64,000 nt of DNA from Paratinospora sagittata (taxonomy: Eukaryota > Streptophyta > Magnoliopsida > Ranunculales > Menispermaceae). Positions 27,101-40,140 of this stretch are shown here, piece by piece (the stretch's first letter is position 1; every line of letters starts with the position of its first letter). The position numbers and the translations under genes were made by a program. The notes below the pieces were generated by a model. It searched no databases. It had not been told where the DNA came from and saw only the letters and a list, made by a program, of their open reading frames with translations. The stretch lies in NCBI GenBank assembly GCA_035771175.1, contig CM069607.1, positions 7,180,501-7,244,500 on the forward strand, in the 5' to 3' direction.

Positions 27101-28110
27101 GTTACGACGCCTTCTTAGTACCGGTCTTTTTTGGATGTTAGAGATGTTACGATATACGTTTATTTTCAAAACATTTAAAGAAGTTGGGTGTCAACGTAAA
27201 AAAATGACGTTAGCACCCAACATACATGAAACATTTTTCTTGTATAAAATAATAGAACTAACACAACTCCTTGTTTTTTTTCTTTTTTTTCTTAGGATAA
27301 TGGTGTCTAGGCCTCTTAAAGCTCTTAAAATTCCTTGAGATATAGATTAACCTTCTTATCCTCACAAGTCGAAAACGAAGCAAACTTAACTTGCATACTC
27401 ATGCATTTGAAAGTATGCATGCAAGTCATTTCAATAATTAGACTTAGATGCATGAGCACATCAACATAGTTCAGCGTCTTTAGTCCCTTTGTCATTTCTC
27501 TATCAGAAATAACACACTTGGCATACAAGATTTTAAAATTAAGAGCTCTCACTTTTTGAGGTGGATTTTTAGTCATCATATCATGCCTTGCTAATTAAAG
27601 CCTTGACTAATTTTTAAAATTTAGGATTGTAATGCACAATTACTTCACTGGAATCTCTATTTGAAGATTTAAAAAATAAAAAAATTACAAGTAGTAGTAT
27701 TAATAGTAATTGGTCGTTCCTTTAAATATGTAATACTTGAATATCATATACTGATGATCAGTAGAGTTTGTGGCTTCTAGCGAAACACATGGACATACTC
27801 ATACATTATATGTATAGTTTGTGACATGTACTTGAGGAACATCAAGTGCAGGTGTATGTATAATTCAGAAAAGCTGATCCGGGTTTGGGTTGACCCAAAT
27901 AGATTAGAGGGTGCCGATCAAAGGCATGTGGGTGGCAGTGGAAGCTTCATGATTTAGGACAAGAGTATCATATCAACCTCACAAACCAACAAATTGACAG
28001 AGTGGTGGTGCTGCCTTCCAAACCAACACCAAGGCCCCCTTTACCTTCACAAATCTGTCTCCCCCTTTCTATACTGATTTCTTGGCCCCAACACCTATTA
28101 TAAAGTTATA
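24140..28110. other. Gene-poor AT-rich stretch
   Basis: Short open frames occur here, but none has a recognisable domain or codon character. A segment at about 24240-24500 has leader-like pyrimidine content without a coding partner. No transposon could be delimited. Confidence 0.45.
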
Positions 28111-28116
28111 ATTACC

Positions 28117-28140
28117 TCATCATCATCATCATCATCATCA
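28117..28140. repeat. (TCA)n microsatellite
   Basis: Eight TCA units, followed by imperfect CAT-type repeats. Confidence 0.9.
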
Positions 28141-28149
28141 CCATCAACA

Positions 28150-30270
28150 TCACTATCAATATCACCTTCATATCATGCTTTTTTTTTAGCTCTCTATAGT
28201 TCTCTTTTTAATTAATTTTCAAGTAATTTCCAACACATGCATGCATGGTGCATTTGGATCATACCCCGTGACATGGGACCCATATATCCATGTATGTCTT
28301 AGTTCTCAAAACAAAAATATTGGAGGTCTCTTATAGTCCTTAGTTTTTAGTAATTAATCCAATGCAAAACAGATTAAGATTATAATTGAATTATATTAAT
28401 TGATTTTACAATATATTGTTGAACTCTTTTTTACTACCTAGCTTACAATTAGTATATACCAAACCAATGTTTAATAAAATTAATAGATAGTTAAAAAGTG
28501 GTTGGATTGGCCTGCATGGTGATTAATTTGTATATGTGAAACTTCGAATTAACACTGATAATTACTCTAAAGTCTTCATGCTTTGGTGCTTGGTAGCTAG
28601 AAGAAGTAAATCTATTCAAAACAATTTCAGTGTAAACTTAATTCTAGCCAGGGCAGAGTTTAACCTCTAGGAAATTGTTGGCTTCAAGGAGAAGCTGAGG
28701 AAATGATCAGAATTAGGTCAGAAAAATCTTTTGCTTTTGTTGCAAGGCTACTTGATTTTCAGTAAAATTGCATTGCGTGGAAAGCTTTGGCATGAAAATT
28801 TTATAAAGAGGTTCCTTGAGCTTCTCAGTATGATATTGAATGGCACATTTAAACGTTTGTATAACTTTTTGGACTTTTTGTTTTTAAACGTTTTCTTTCT
28901 TGCTTATAAATAATGAAAGGTTACCCTAACAAAGATGCAGATATCTGACGTAATTATATATATATATATATATATATAGTACGTATCGCATATCAAAATT
29001 TTTAAATGTTATAAATATGTTGAATATTTAAATAGTAATTATATATACTATATACATATCTCAAGTAATATGATAACCAAGTGATATATATATCTAAATA
29101 GTATATGTATTCATGAAGTGGTATATATATTATTTTACATGAATCATGTGGGAGCATAATTACTTATCATGTGAAAGTATAATTATCCATCATATGAGTT
29201 AGTGATTTTTTGATGTAAATCTTTCTCTGTAAATATAAAAGAGATCATGAAAATAAGTTGTAAGATATGATGTAGAGAAAATGAGAAGAGAAAGAGGAAT
29301 GAACAAAAGATGAAGAAATAAGTTGTAGAAATGATAGAAAATGAATAAGAAAATTTAGTATTTTTATTTGAACATTATTAGAGTTAAGAATTTAAATTCT
29401 TAGATACTGCAAAGATTCAACCAATCCCTTAACGTGAAAAAGTTATTTGATATAAATATCATGAATTAATCAACCAATGATTATGACATAATATGCTTCC
29501 AAACTTTATAAACATGCTAAATTGTTGTTAATTTGTATGTTTTTGGATTCTAGGGTATTTGGGTCTCTCAACGATTCCCTTGAGATAAGTGCAAAACTTT
29601 CTATGATCCCCATTTTTTATGAAGCGGGTTTATGTATGGCTACATATCATGTCAACCTCAAGTTATTAATTGGTGTCATTTCATATTGATTGAATGAACC
29701 TAGTATTTTAATAATTGCTATATCCACTTTTGAATTTTCTATTGTTTTGGTCTTTATTAATATTGATTACTGATCTTTACCCTTAAAAGCTTTTTAATTA
29801 ATCTCATTATCTATGCTTATCAAGATTGTAAATAATTCATCTTTATAATTTATTTATTTTAATAAAATCTATATCTTATGTTTTCTTTGCACATTGCATA
29901 TGAAGCAACATATATTCAAAAGAGATGAAAGTACAATCAATATCTTAGAAAAATGACAAGAACAATGCTACAACACAAAGTGAGAATATATAATTGGAAC
30001 AATTAATTTGATCACATACATGCATCTACTTCAAATTATGTCTATAAACATAATCAAAAGATCATACAATGTATGAAAGAAATTAACAGCTTGTTTTGAG
30101 TCTTCTCTATTTTGATATATGTAACTTCTCTTTTCTTGAGAAAAATGATCAAAAAATATTTATCTCAATTTATATACGTTATGAATTGTGTCACTTTATT
30201 TATTTTTATTTTTTTGAATTAACAATTAGTGAATTCAAATTTAAAACAAATGCTCCACCAAAATAATTAA
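28150..30270. other. Gene-free AT-rich stretch
   Basis: No gene recognised. It contains an AT dinucleotide run near 28956-28978. Confidence 0.5.
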
Positions 30271-30276
30271 TGTTAG

Positions 30277-30454
30277 GTTTGATTTATGATTCAGATACAA
30301 TTTTCTATATCTAAAACTTTAGAAACATGAAAAACATGTTTGATTCGTTAAAAGCCGAAAACAGTTTTTTAAAATTTATAAAGAAAACAAGTTTTTTCAA
30401 AAAATAATAAAATGTTATTTTTTGAGTTATATTCTACTTTTTGATCACCAACCA
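30277..30454. mobile_element. Diverged MITE related to the copy at 46522
   Basis: The sequence TTTGATTTATGATTCAGATACA and the following approximately 130 bp match the MITE at 46522-46689 closely (ATGAAAAACATGTTTG, AAAATTTATAAAGAAAACA). It begins after TTA at about 30274. The right end (ACCATCC, then TAA) is diverged, so the boundary is uncertain. Confidence 0.5.
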
Positions 30455-31582
30455 TCCTAAGATTTTTGCATTACACAATATCATTAATTTCAAAGTTGGG
30501 AGAGGAGAACAAATAAAGAGGGCATTTCATTTACGTCTTGAGAAATATAATGCAAATTAACTAAATATTTTACCATGTTTATTAAAGATCACAATGCATC
30601 ATGTGTTGAGATGCATAATACTTTCATATCTATCAATAATAACATCATGATTAATCTATTTTTCACGGGTATAATTAGTAATTTGACATCACATCTTGTG
30701 GTACGAAGCTAGAAATGATTTGAAATCTCTTCTACTTTTCAAAAGTTAATAAAAGTTCAAGACTTTTTAATGTCAATAGGAGCGCTATAGCTATGTACAT
30801 TAATGAAAGTTTGATTAATTTGGAGTATTTCATATGCTCCTTACCCTTGTGCTTCACTTGATATAATCACTTTAGCATCCTTAATTAACTGTCTAATCAG
30901 TCGGGTACCAACCAATTAACAAAAAAAAGGCATAATTAGGTAGATAATAAAAGCTGCAAGTTAGCTCAGCCAAAAATAGAGACAAAAGTAGTGAAATCTA
31001 CCTAATTAATTTAGCTATTCAGCATCAGTACTACTTCTACCAATAGATTGTGTATAGTAGAAGAAGGACTCTTTGGAAAAGCAGCTGTAGTGGCAGTGGA
31101 AGGTGTTCATATGGCGTGATGGTTTTCCTGCCAAGCCTACTGTTTACACTTAATTAATTATACTTTGGATCTACCTGACAAGCATGTGCACTTTTATTTA
31201 TTTATTTCTATTCACTTACGCTCACGACAAACTATACTATCCTTCCTTCATAACGTCCTATATACATATATATATATATAATCAGTTATCTTCATTATAT
31301 ATATAATATTTAAGGTGTTGGAATCTTCTGTATGTTACAGTGCTGACTGCTTTTAGTTTCCGGGATGATTTTATATTGTTCCAGGACAGAATGGAGATTC
31401 CCTCTCGTTTTTATTATGCTTCTTCTTCATGGCCTTCAAATTTGTTCTCTAACATACATGTAATGTGTACCCTTTTCATTTGTTCTACAAATTAATATTA
31501 ATTGTTGTCAGCATCTATATTTTCCTATTGAATTATGTGACTCCATTTAATTAATCATCAATCGTATGTTTTTCCTGTAACA

Positions 31583-31930
31583 CATGACTCTTTACATTCC
31601 ACGTGTCATCCTTGATTATTAGTTGGCCCACCTTTCAATATTACCCATATGGCCCACCTTCCTTTTTTTTCTTTTTTTTTATGAAGGGCCCACTTTCCTT
31701 AATCTTTGTAATTCTCTGTACAGCAAGTGATCTACATATTTCCTCTTTACATGACACGCGTCCTTATTTCCTTGTCCCACTTCCCTTGATTATTAGTTGG
31801 CCCACATGTCAACTTTACCCATTTGGCCCCACTTTCCTTGATCTTTGTAATTTGTTATGGCGCAAGTGATATTACACAAGTGCTCTTCACATGTCACAAG
31901 CCTCCTTCTTTCTTACAAAGAAAGTTATAA
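31583..31930. repeat. Imperfect tandem duplication, period about 184 bp
   Basis: CTTGATTATTAGTTGGCCCAC occurs at 31611 and 31795, each followed by TTTACCCAT(A/T)TGG-like sequence, a CACTTTCCTT(A/G)ATCTTTGTAAT segment and an AAGTGAT segment. A third partial unit seems to begin near 31885 (TGCTCTTCACATGTCAC). Confidence 0.75.
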
Positions 31931-31965
31931 TTGTTTTAGTTATATAAATCGAGTTAGAAAATTAA

Positions 31966-32165
31966 GTTATGTTTGATTTGGTGATTCGATAATTAGAATA
32001 CAATTTAAAACATAAAAAATTAAAAAATAAAAATATTTTGTCATTTTTTTTAAACATCATACTTTTTTAATAAATTTTAAATTTTTTTTTGTGTTTTTAA
32101 ATTTTTGATTACATACAAAAACAAAAACAAAAACTATATGGGAATAGTAAACCAGACACAAACTT
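31966..32165. mobile_element. Possible Tourist-like MITE
   Basis: The left end GTTATGTTTGATTTGG and the right end CCAGACACAAAC are roughly inverted, both next to TTAAG, around a very AT-rich centre. The ends are diverged and the target duplication cannot be fixed. Confidence 0.4.
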
Positions 32166-32706
32166 AAGGTCCTCTTGAAACCAACCTAATATGATCAGGC
32201 GACCAGGCCGTCAGATTCAGTGACTTGACACATGAAACCTTGATGGAGAAGTTTTACATTCAAGAAATGCCAGTCGTATCGATCGTTACCTAAAACTACT
32301 GAACCTAACCTAACCCAACAAAGCGTGAGCGATGTCCTATTCGAATTCTCGTTTGGTTGCTAGCGCAGTTCTGTTACAGAAAGGTATATGCAGAAAGAAA
32401 CAAAAGGAAGAGAAAGTGATAATAATTATAACCATAACCATCAGAAACAAAACGAAAGAGATAGATAATCAGATCAATAAATAAAGATAACTCAAACTAT
32501 ATACAGACAAACAAAACCCAAAAAGTTAAAAAGACACCAATTGAAATTCCTCCCAAAACAAAGATAAAATCTATATTAAACAAATATATCTTGTATTATG
32601 GAATTAATTAAGAGACTTTCCTTATTATAATTAGGCAGACAGGAAAGACAATATATTAATAATCAGCAACTAATTAAACAAATTACAACGTTACACATTA
32701 TAATTA

Positions 32707-33585
32707 TTACACCACCTGCCGTGAAAACGAGCACCGGTCGGAAATATCAGACTTCCGGCAGCCTCTCTCGTCGGAAGACCCAGTAGTGGTAGTAGTAGTA
32801 GTAGTCGTCGTCGACATGAGTGTCACCAAGAGATCTGCGAAAGCTCCGATAATGAACTTGTGGGCGTGCTTAGGATTAAGAGCAAGATAACATAGCAGCA
32901 ACTCGTGCAAGTAATCCCAATCCGCTGACACGTCGGACAATTCGCGGGCGTCGACCATCTCCTGCATAGACCGCCGGAAGTCCGTGTAAGGGTCCGGCGA
33001 GTAAGTAGGAATCGGAACGGCATCACCTCCCACGACGACGAATGTTTGACCAGATCCCGGCGGTGTTTGACAAGGAGGATTTTGCTTATCATGATGATGA
33101 TGATCACTGTGAACATGACCATGATGATGATGATTATCGTGGTGTTGTGAGGTGTCGACGATGGAGTTGGAGCGGCCGGGGGAAGAGAAGAAGAAGCGTT
33201 TGGAGGCGAAGACGGTGGCGAAGTCAGCGGGGGGAGGGGCGTCGACGTCGTAGGCGTTGGAGGAGTCAGGCGAGGAGGAGGAGAAGTAGTCGTCGCTGGC
33301 ACCGCTGAGGGATTTGGAGGTGGATTCCGGCGTGGCGTAGCGGTCGTCGTCGTAGAGGGAGTTGTAGGTTTTGATTAGAAGGGATGATGAGGAATTAATA
33401 ATGTTAGAAGCTGATGATGCTGAAGTGTGGAATTGATGATGATGATGATCTTTGTTTAGGAAAATAGGGTCATTTGAAGAAGTAGTAGCAGTACTTGTAG
33501 TAGTAGTAGTAAAGGTATTGGGTAGTGGTGGGCGTTTGAGTTTGGTGAAGCAGAGGTGGAGGTTTTTGCCTAGAAGGTTAGGCAT
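32707..33585 (-). CDS. OVATE family protein, transcriptional repressor
   Basis: Plant-specific nuclear repressor that binds TALE homeodomain proteins and affects organ shape and cell elongation. The 292-residue protein has a conserved basic N-terminus (MPNLLGKNLHLCF), a long low-complexity middle (Ser-, Asp- and His-rich; His clusters at 46-50 and 147-165) and the OVATE domain at about 195-257. Landmarks in the domain are DPYTDFRRSMQEMVDAREL, WDYLHELLLCYLALNPKH and KFIIGAFADLLVTL. The tail starts with a threonine run (259-268). The short MPNLLGKNLHLCF start and domain sequence suggest the OFP13/16/18 group, but I do not assign an orthologue. It is a single exon, as usual for the family, with no break. 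Two long frames overlap it on other frames because of its repetitive codons; they are shadows. Confidence 0.94.
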   Translation of the reverse strand: MPNLLGKNLHLCFTKLKRPPLPNTFTTTTTSTATTSSNDPIFLNKDHHHHQFHTSASSASNIINSSSSLLIKTYNSLYDDDRYATPESTSKSLSGASDDYFSSSSPDSSNAYDVDAPPPADFATVFASKRFFFSSPGRSNSIVDTSQHHDNHHHHGHVHSDHHHHDKQNPPCQTPPGSGQTFVVVGGDAVPIPTYSPDPYTDFRRSMQEMVDARELSDVSADWDYLHELLLCYLALNPKHAHKFIIGAFADLLVTLMSTTTTTTTTTTGSSDERGCRKSDISDRCSFSRQVV

Positions 33586-33650
33586 TTTGGGGTAGAGAAG
33601 GAGATGGGAAATGAGGGGTTTGGATTGTGGCGTGGGAGACTTAAAAAGAG

Positions 33651-33660
33651 AGTTTATAAT
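33651..33660 (-). promoter_or_regulatory. Candidate TATA box of the OVATE family gene
   Basis: ATTATAAACT on the minus strand lies 66-75 bp upstream of the start codon, which would leave a 5' UTR of about 35-40 bp. Confidence 0.45.
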
Positions 33661-34210
33661 TGGAGGGAGGGAGCGCGTGCGCTGAGACTTGAGAGGTAAT
33701 GAGAGATAGATGGGAGAGAACGGGATCGTTGTTGTTGTTTTGTATTGAAGAGAGTGATGAGCGGACGGCAGTTACTGACTGTGTGGACCATTTAACTAAG
33801 GCCGAAGGGGATGAGGGGGGCCTGCACTGTGCTGCAACCATGCCACTAAACTTTATCAATGATATAAATTGAAAAATAATAAAATGAATTTAATGAAATG
33901 AAATGTGCTATATATTTTAAATATTTTTTATTTTCAATTTTATTAGATGAAAGATGGGTCTTTGCACAATAATTAAGATTAAGTGGTTATAACATGAGTT
34001 TGAATTCAACAATAGTTTCTTCAAAGCAGAAATAATGGATGTTATTTACAATGTATTGTGGGCCAGAATATTCTTAGCTTGTAAATTAATTGTATTTGTA
34101 TATTAGAAGCCCTCTTAATATATTAGAGGTCTACTTGCTTTTTAATATTTTTGTACGTGATTTGGAAGCTCAATGTGTCCAAGACTACACGGCTTGGGGG
34201 TGATTGAAAA
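33661..34210. other. Upstream region of the OVATE family gene
   Basis: Presumed promoter and intergenic sequence. A purine- and GC-richer patch at 33660-33840 could hold regulatory elements or belong to an alternative leader. No domain is recognised in the short frame there. Confidence 0.35.
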
Positions 34211-34214
34211 AAAA

Positions 34215-34300
34215 AAAAGAGTAAAGGTAAGGCTATGTATATTGTCCCTTCCTCAAACCCATAATGGTAGAAGCCAGCTCGTGCACTAAATATGTCTTAG
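34215..34300 (+). mobile_element. Au-type SINE fragment
   Basis: GTAAAGGTAAGGCTATGTAT, then a CCCTTCCTCAAACCCATAATGG segment and GCTCGTGCACTAAAT match the layout of the 3' half of Au SINEs (GGTAAGGCTGCGTAC, CCCTTCC, GTGCACYGGGT). The tRNA-like head is absent. Confidence 0.5.
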
Positions 34301-37300
34301 ATCGTAATTTTTTTTTCTTTTTTGCTCTCAATGTTATAATAAAGTATTAGTTTTTATTATTTCATCAATTTTTTTCTCAAATCACATTATTATTACATAA
34401 TTCAACTATAAATCATGTAAATATGATCCAAAATTATAACCATGGTATCATGATTTTGGTTACAATTATTGAATTATCTTATTCTCAACTCATGAACATT
34501 AATATTTAAACAACTTTAGATTCACAATGAAACAATGAGGTTTGATAATTTTAATATCAACATTATTTTTAAAGAAAAGTAGAAGTTATAAGTGAATTAA
34601 GTTACTTAGGAAGTATTTTAGTTATCTTTTGTATCAAATAAAACTAGACCATAATTAAAGGTCTGTATAAAGCTATATGTGTTATGGAAATGTAATTGAC
34701 AAACATACTTTTTCACATTTCTGATATCACTTACAATTTTTTCAATTAGATTTGTCAAAAAGATGTCTCTAAAGCGTATTACTTTAAGTATTTTATCTCT
34801 ATAAGAGATAAGAAAAAATAAAAGCTTTATGTAGAATTACCAATCATTCCCTCGTTGTTCTAGCATATATAATAATAAGCATATGATACTTTATGCAAAG
34901 CTATTTATCTAATGAATTGTATCTCTCACTTTAATATTCTCAAAAAATAAAAAATGAAGATTAATTGACATCCAATTCCTTGATCCCAATAGTAGAACCA
35001 TTAGATATACAAGAAAATTGGGATCTAAAATAATAAAAAGTCATCAACTAAAATAATACAAATAAATTTATAGTATTTGTTTTCAAAAAAAAAAATTATA
35101 GTATTTGATCATGTTGATGCATGTATTAAGCCACATGAAAACATGTCCTAAGACCTAAAAGCCTGAAGAAAATAATATTGTGTCATATGTAAGGTGGAAG
35201 CAAAATAAAGCAAAATAATTAAAATTATTGATAACTTTAATATTATTTAAATCTTAGCTAACATTCTACTTATCTTTTTACCTTTTAATGTTAAAAAGAA
35301 CTAAAATGTGTACAAAAAAATATATTTACGCTTATGTGACAATACACCATATCATCATATCATGACAGAAAAAAAAAAAAAAAAAGGAAGGAAATGTCCG
35401 CTACCCATAATACATTATATCAGCATGAAAATCATTTATGTCCTCTAAATATATGCATATACACATTAATGTTATTAATAAATAAAATGTAAGACAAAAC
35501 ACCCATTGTATTTTTGTTGTAGAACTAGTAGAAGTTCTCATCTAGTCAGTAGAAATATGTGGTCCAATTTAAAATTCTTTTGGCTGACACGTATACGTAC
35601 TAAAGGAGCGACATTTAATCTTGGTAGTTTCCCTTTGCCGCATGCAATCAGCAGAATATGCAGACTAGAAAAGTAGTTATACAGTCACTGACTCACTAGA
35701 GTAATGCGTTAATAGTCTGGTTGAGCTGGACCACGAGGGTCCGTCCACCTCCCTGCCAAAGGAAGAAAAAGGACCCGCAATCACTGTCAGTTTTAGCGCT
35801 TCGGCGAGAGCGTAAAAGGTTGGATTGGGTTAGGGTAAGCAGTTCGAATTGAGAAAAATAAAATCTAATTCCAACTAAACCAACCCAAATGGTCTTCGTT
35901 CTGTTAGTTTTGTGATTTGATAGTTTTAAGGGGTAAGAGATTAAAGGGTTAATGTTAAATTTAGTTTGATTAGAGTTAAATTTTAAGGGTGTTAACTCAT
36001 GATCTAACCTAAATTATTTAAATTAAAATTTTTAAACTCAACTCAATTAACCAGGTTGAATCATAATGGGGGTCAGGGTGCTTATGCCTAACACCCCTAG
36101 CTTCCGCTCTCTTTGTACGCTTAAACTGCTACCTTTATTGTAAAAATGATACTTATATTTTTGTACTTTATTAATTTTGTATGAGGCATTTTTTTAAGAT
36201 AATATCAATTTAATGATTTTATTTACAATTTATTAGCACAGTATTTATTTCAACACAAAATCTGAAACAGTACTATTTGATAAATGAGGCGTATTTTAAT
36301 AAATTTTCCTGTATCCTTATGTTATTCAATTAAAAAATACTAAAGTATATTAAATATACATTAAAAACATAAAATGATTATAAGTAGTCTAGTTTCAGAT
36401 GTTCCCATTTTGGGTATTAGGAAGATTGGAAGTGAAGCCTTACCAAAAAATAAAATAATCATATAATATGGGTATGGTTCTGGATCCAATTCATGTGTGG
36501 GAATTACAGAACTAGTTAGGTAGTGAAAACATTTTTGTCTTAATATTCTTGCTTGTGGTATATATCAAAATGCCACTAATCAATTTCCAGTCCTTTATGC
36601 ATGAATAAACCATTTTATGATCCAAATATAAAGTTCCATTATTGGCGACAATGTAACAGCTAATTTCCTTTTAATTCCTAGAAAAAGAGAGGCAAAGTAA
36701 ATCAATTTGTACAATAAGTAAGCTACTAGTTTAAATTATGAAAAACATTTTTATAAGAACACACATTAGATATGGTTCTGGTTTCTAGATTCAACTCATT
36801 TTCTAAAGAATTGAAATTAATAACTAAATTAAACAGTTTTTTAGTTGTATACATAGATGCCCTTGAAACTTCCCATCAATTCCCAAGACCATATCAATTG
36901 TCACCATAAATTACCAAAGTTTTTTTTTTTCTCTTTCGAGGACAAGCATATGTATCCGGGCACGACAACAAACACTGAAGAGCATTGTTGTGAGAGTAAG
37001 AAAGCTTGAATTCAAGATAATTCTATTCAAGAAGCTCACCTAATTACCTAATGTTGGTCTCATAAATGACCAAGTGAATTGAGATAATACTAATTTTAGA
37101 TAGAAAAATGTTAAAATGAAAATTTTAGTGGACATTGCGAGAAATATTATCATCAGTTCGATCACCATTGGAATATTGTATTGAATCGTGCATATGCACA
37201 TGATTTAAGACAATTCTATAGTGTTTTAAAGGTGATGTAAGTGTTGATGCTAACTAGAAATATCAGATCGATGTATCCAACTTTTTTTTTAAAATGAATT

Positions 37301-38410
37301 GACATTATCAAGAAAATTTTAATTTTAAGTTGCCTTCATATGAACCCTAATGGGACCCACCAACTCTTGTAATTATTGGAAGTGGAGTTATATATTTTCA
37401 TGATCTTATATGTCTATAATTTAGCATGTTGAAGATTTAAAGTTAAAAGAACTTAACATTAACCTACTTAACACAATAAACTTTTTCTTAATTACATACA
37501 ACTGCATAAATTTGTGTCCTCCACTCTATTAAAAATATAATTATGTATCATATAGATATGTACATTTGTATGTGGTTGAGACCCAAATTAGATGAGTTGA
37601 TTTTTTTTTATCTTTACGTCAAAAATTCTAAGAAATGCAAAAAAATTCAAAACATAATTTTCTTATCTTTACTAACATGGTGAACAACTAGTGATGGGTT
37701 TTTTTTTTTTTTTTTAACTTTGTTGATGTGGTAACGTCGTAACTTGACACATGAGCTTAATTAGATGTGATTTTGGATACACTTTTTAAATCATTTTAGT
37801 ATTCCTCCAACATAATTGATACAAGGTGAAATTCAAACTTTTGGAATCCCGCTCAAGGTTGATGAAGTGAATTATACACTAAGTATAAACAACAAGGTGT
37901 CAAATAAGAGTGGCATTGGCATGTAAAATGGGTCCCTTCCATGCTTTTGAAAAAGAAGTACTTAAGGGGACACCATGCTCCATGCAAGGGAGAAGCCCAT
38001 CTGTATGGAAAGACCTGAACCGCATTTTGTGTATTATGAAATGAGATAGATGAAAGAAAGGAAGGAAGGGTACTTGCACTTTCTTGCTTTATCTACACTA
38101 AATTATTGCACTTCTCCCTCTCTTGTCAGCGCGTCTTTTCCCGTACATAACGAACCTGATTGTGAAAGACTGAAAGTGTTGCCGTCTTTTTGTTTTCCCA
38201 AAAAGTCCCTGATCCCCTCTCATATATTATCATTCGGGGCATTAAGCAATATTTCTCTTTGATAAGGGCATTTCAGTCTATGATTCTTTTGTTATATCAA
38301 TTATTAAAAAAAAGGGAAATGTTAATTTAATTCTAAAATAAGACAATTACATTAAAATTACTTGTTCATATTCATTAAATATATGTGGTTTACACATATT
38401 AAGATGTATA
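34301..38410. other. Gene-poor AT-rich stretch
   Basis: No gene found. A GC-richer patch at 35700-35830 (with GGACCACGAGGGTCC) has no recognised function. No other unit could be delimited. Confidence 0.45.
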
Positions 38411-38427
38411 ATAAATAATCTAATAGA

Positions 38428-38706
38428 TGTCAACGTAGCATTGGTTCGATAGTTCAAGGTTGGGGCTCTTTACCCGTTGAGGCTTAGAGGTCACTAGTTC
38501 AATTTCTAAGTCATGTTGGTTTAATCGGTAATTTCTAGTTCTATCACCCTTGGTAAATTTTTCTCCGACTTTGAGTTGGTATGGGAACTAATTTCTAGTT
38601 CTATCAACCTATCCATTATGTATCTGGACACCTGCAAGTTAGGGAGGGCCAAGTCGCCAATAGGTCAGGGGTCTTCAGTTGTTTCTTCTTAAAAAAAAAT
38701 TAAAAA
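38428..38706 (+). mobile_element. tRNA-derived SINE with A-tail and long target duplication
   Basis: The element starts TGTCAACGTAGCATTGG, has tRNA-like spacing between an A-box region (TGGTTCGATAGTTCAAGG) and a B-box-like AGTTCAATTTC, and ends in an A-rich tail (38691-38706). It is flanked by ATAAATRATCTAATAGA at 38411-38427 and 38707-38723, identical at 16 of 17 positions. Long target duplications next to a poly-A tail are the hallmark of LINE-machinery retroposition, so this copy is fairly young. Confidence 0.85.
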
Positions 38707-38723
38707 ATAAATGATCTAATAGA

Positions 38724-40140
38724 CATAAATATATAGTTGTATTATTTTATAGTTAGATTGCTATTCTCCTTTAAAATATATTGTTCCAAACACAAATAAA
38801 TACACTTCTGCATATAACAAGCAAGCTTACAATTCCGTGCAATGCACAAGTAACTATTGAGTTATTCACTAACATCAAATACACACAATCTAATGTTTTA
38901 AAAGTATATTATTGTATATATATATTAATTGCGAGCAAATTAAAACACTGAAAAAAAAATGCAACAATAATTTATAAAAGTTAATTAGCAAAGAAAACTT
39001 ATAAAAGTAAATAATCACTTTAATTATTGTAATAAAATGATTGGTACAATTGATGTAAATACAAATAAATATGACGTAGATGGTATATAAGAGAAAAATG
39101 AACAATTGAATAATTAAAACGGAAAATACTTTAAAAATATATTTTGTTGATATTGTTCTTGAGAGTTGTTCGATAGTTCTGAATCATGAATTAATACGTA
39201 ATTTAAGACAATCTAACAACTCTTAATAAAAATGTCAATAAAGTGTATTTAAAAAGTATGTTAATCAAGTATTATTTAATTAAAAATATAAAATGTTAAT
39301 TAAAAATCTAATTAATAGTGTTTTAGATATGAAATTAAATGTTTTAATTACAGCATTTCACTTCTATTATATTAGATTAGATTATACTTTTATATGAAAT
39401 TAAATTTATTTTAATTTATTAGATATGTGTTTTTTTTTATATGAGCAATTCCAGAAATATGAAAATATAATTGCATATATCATTTTTTTTACGTAAAAAA
39501 TAACATTTTCCAAATTATTGGATTTGAGCTTCTTCGCAGCGCTCCAAGCCGTACGGTACGCTAAGTTGTAGAGAAATCATTGATTACTCAACGTGGCTGT
39601 GTGAGCAGTACTGGTACCTGGGCCGCTGCCAAATGGTCTTTTCCTTTTTCTGAATGGGAATCCCACTTTTCCACTTGGTTACAAGCTTTGTTCTTCCAAA
39701 TTTTCTCAGTCGTTGGGCATTGCAGTGGTTGATGGAATCCACCTCCAATAACTCTTATTCCAAAAATATATATTAACCTGAAATTATTATTTAATTATCA
39801 TAATATGTTAGTGTATATTTATTTATTAAAAAAACACCTAATTTAACTTAATTAGTGTTTTCTTTTTCCAATTATATGAGTGGGCTAATCAAAATGTACA
39901 AATATACTGGTATATTTAGGTACCTAAATTAATTTAATTAGTTTTTTTTTTCAATTATATGAATTGGCTCGGACCAAAAAATCAATTTATTCTATTAAAA
40001 ATGTTATAAAAAGGCTATCTTTCATTATTTACCTCTCGTCCCATGCTCAAGTACTTGTGAACTCTCAATTTTCATTGAATTACTTTATCACCAATCAATC
40101 AGAACTATCCATCTAATATTTATAATGAATAAGAATAATA
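38724..40140. other. Gene-free AT-rich stretch
   Basis: No gene or repeat recognised. A GC-richer segment at 39530-39740 is unassigned. Confidence 0.45.

Noticed and set aside
32823..33302. 159-codon Pro/Ser/Thr-rich frame on the minus strand
   Set aside because: It is a frame-shifted reading of the OVATE gene's repetitive codons, with no domain of its own.
33042..33308. Arginine-rich open frame on the plus strand across the OVATE gene
   Set aside because: It is the antisense shadow of the Asp/Ser/His-rich coding region; the minus-strand frame has a full conserved domain.
35740..35780. Possible miR399- or miR394-like words (CTGCCAAAGGAAG, GTCCACCTCC)
   Set aside because: Partial matches only, and no hairpin partner within a plausible distance.
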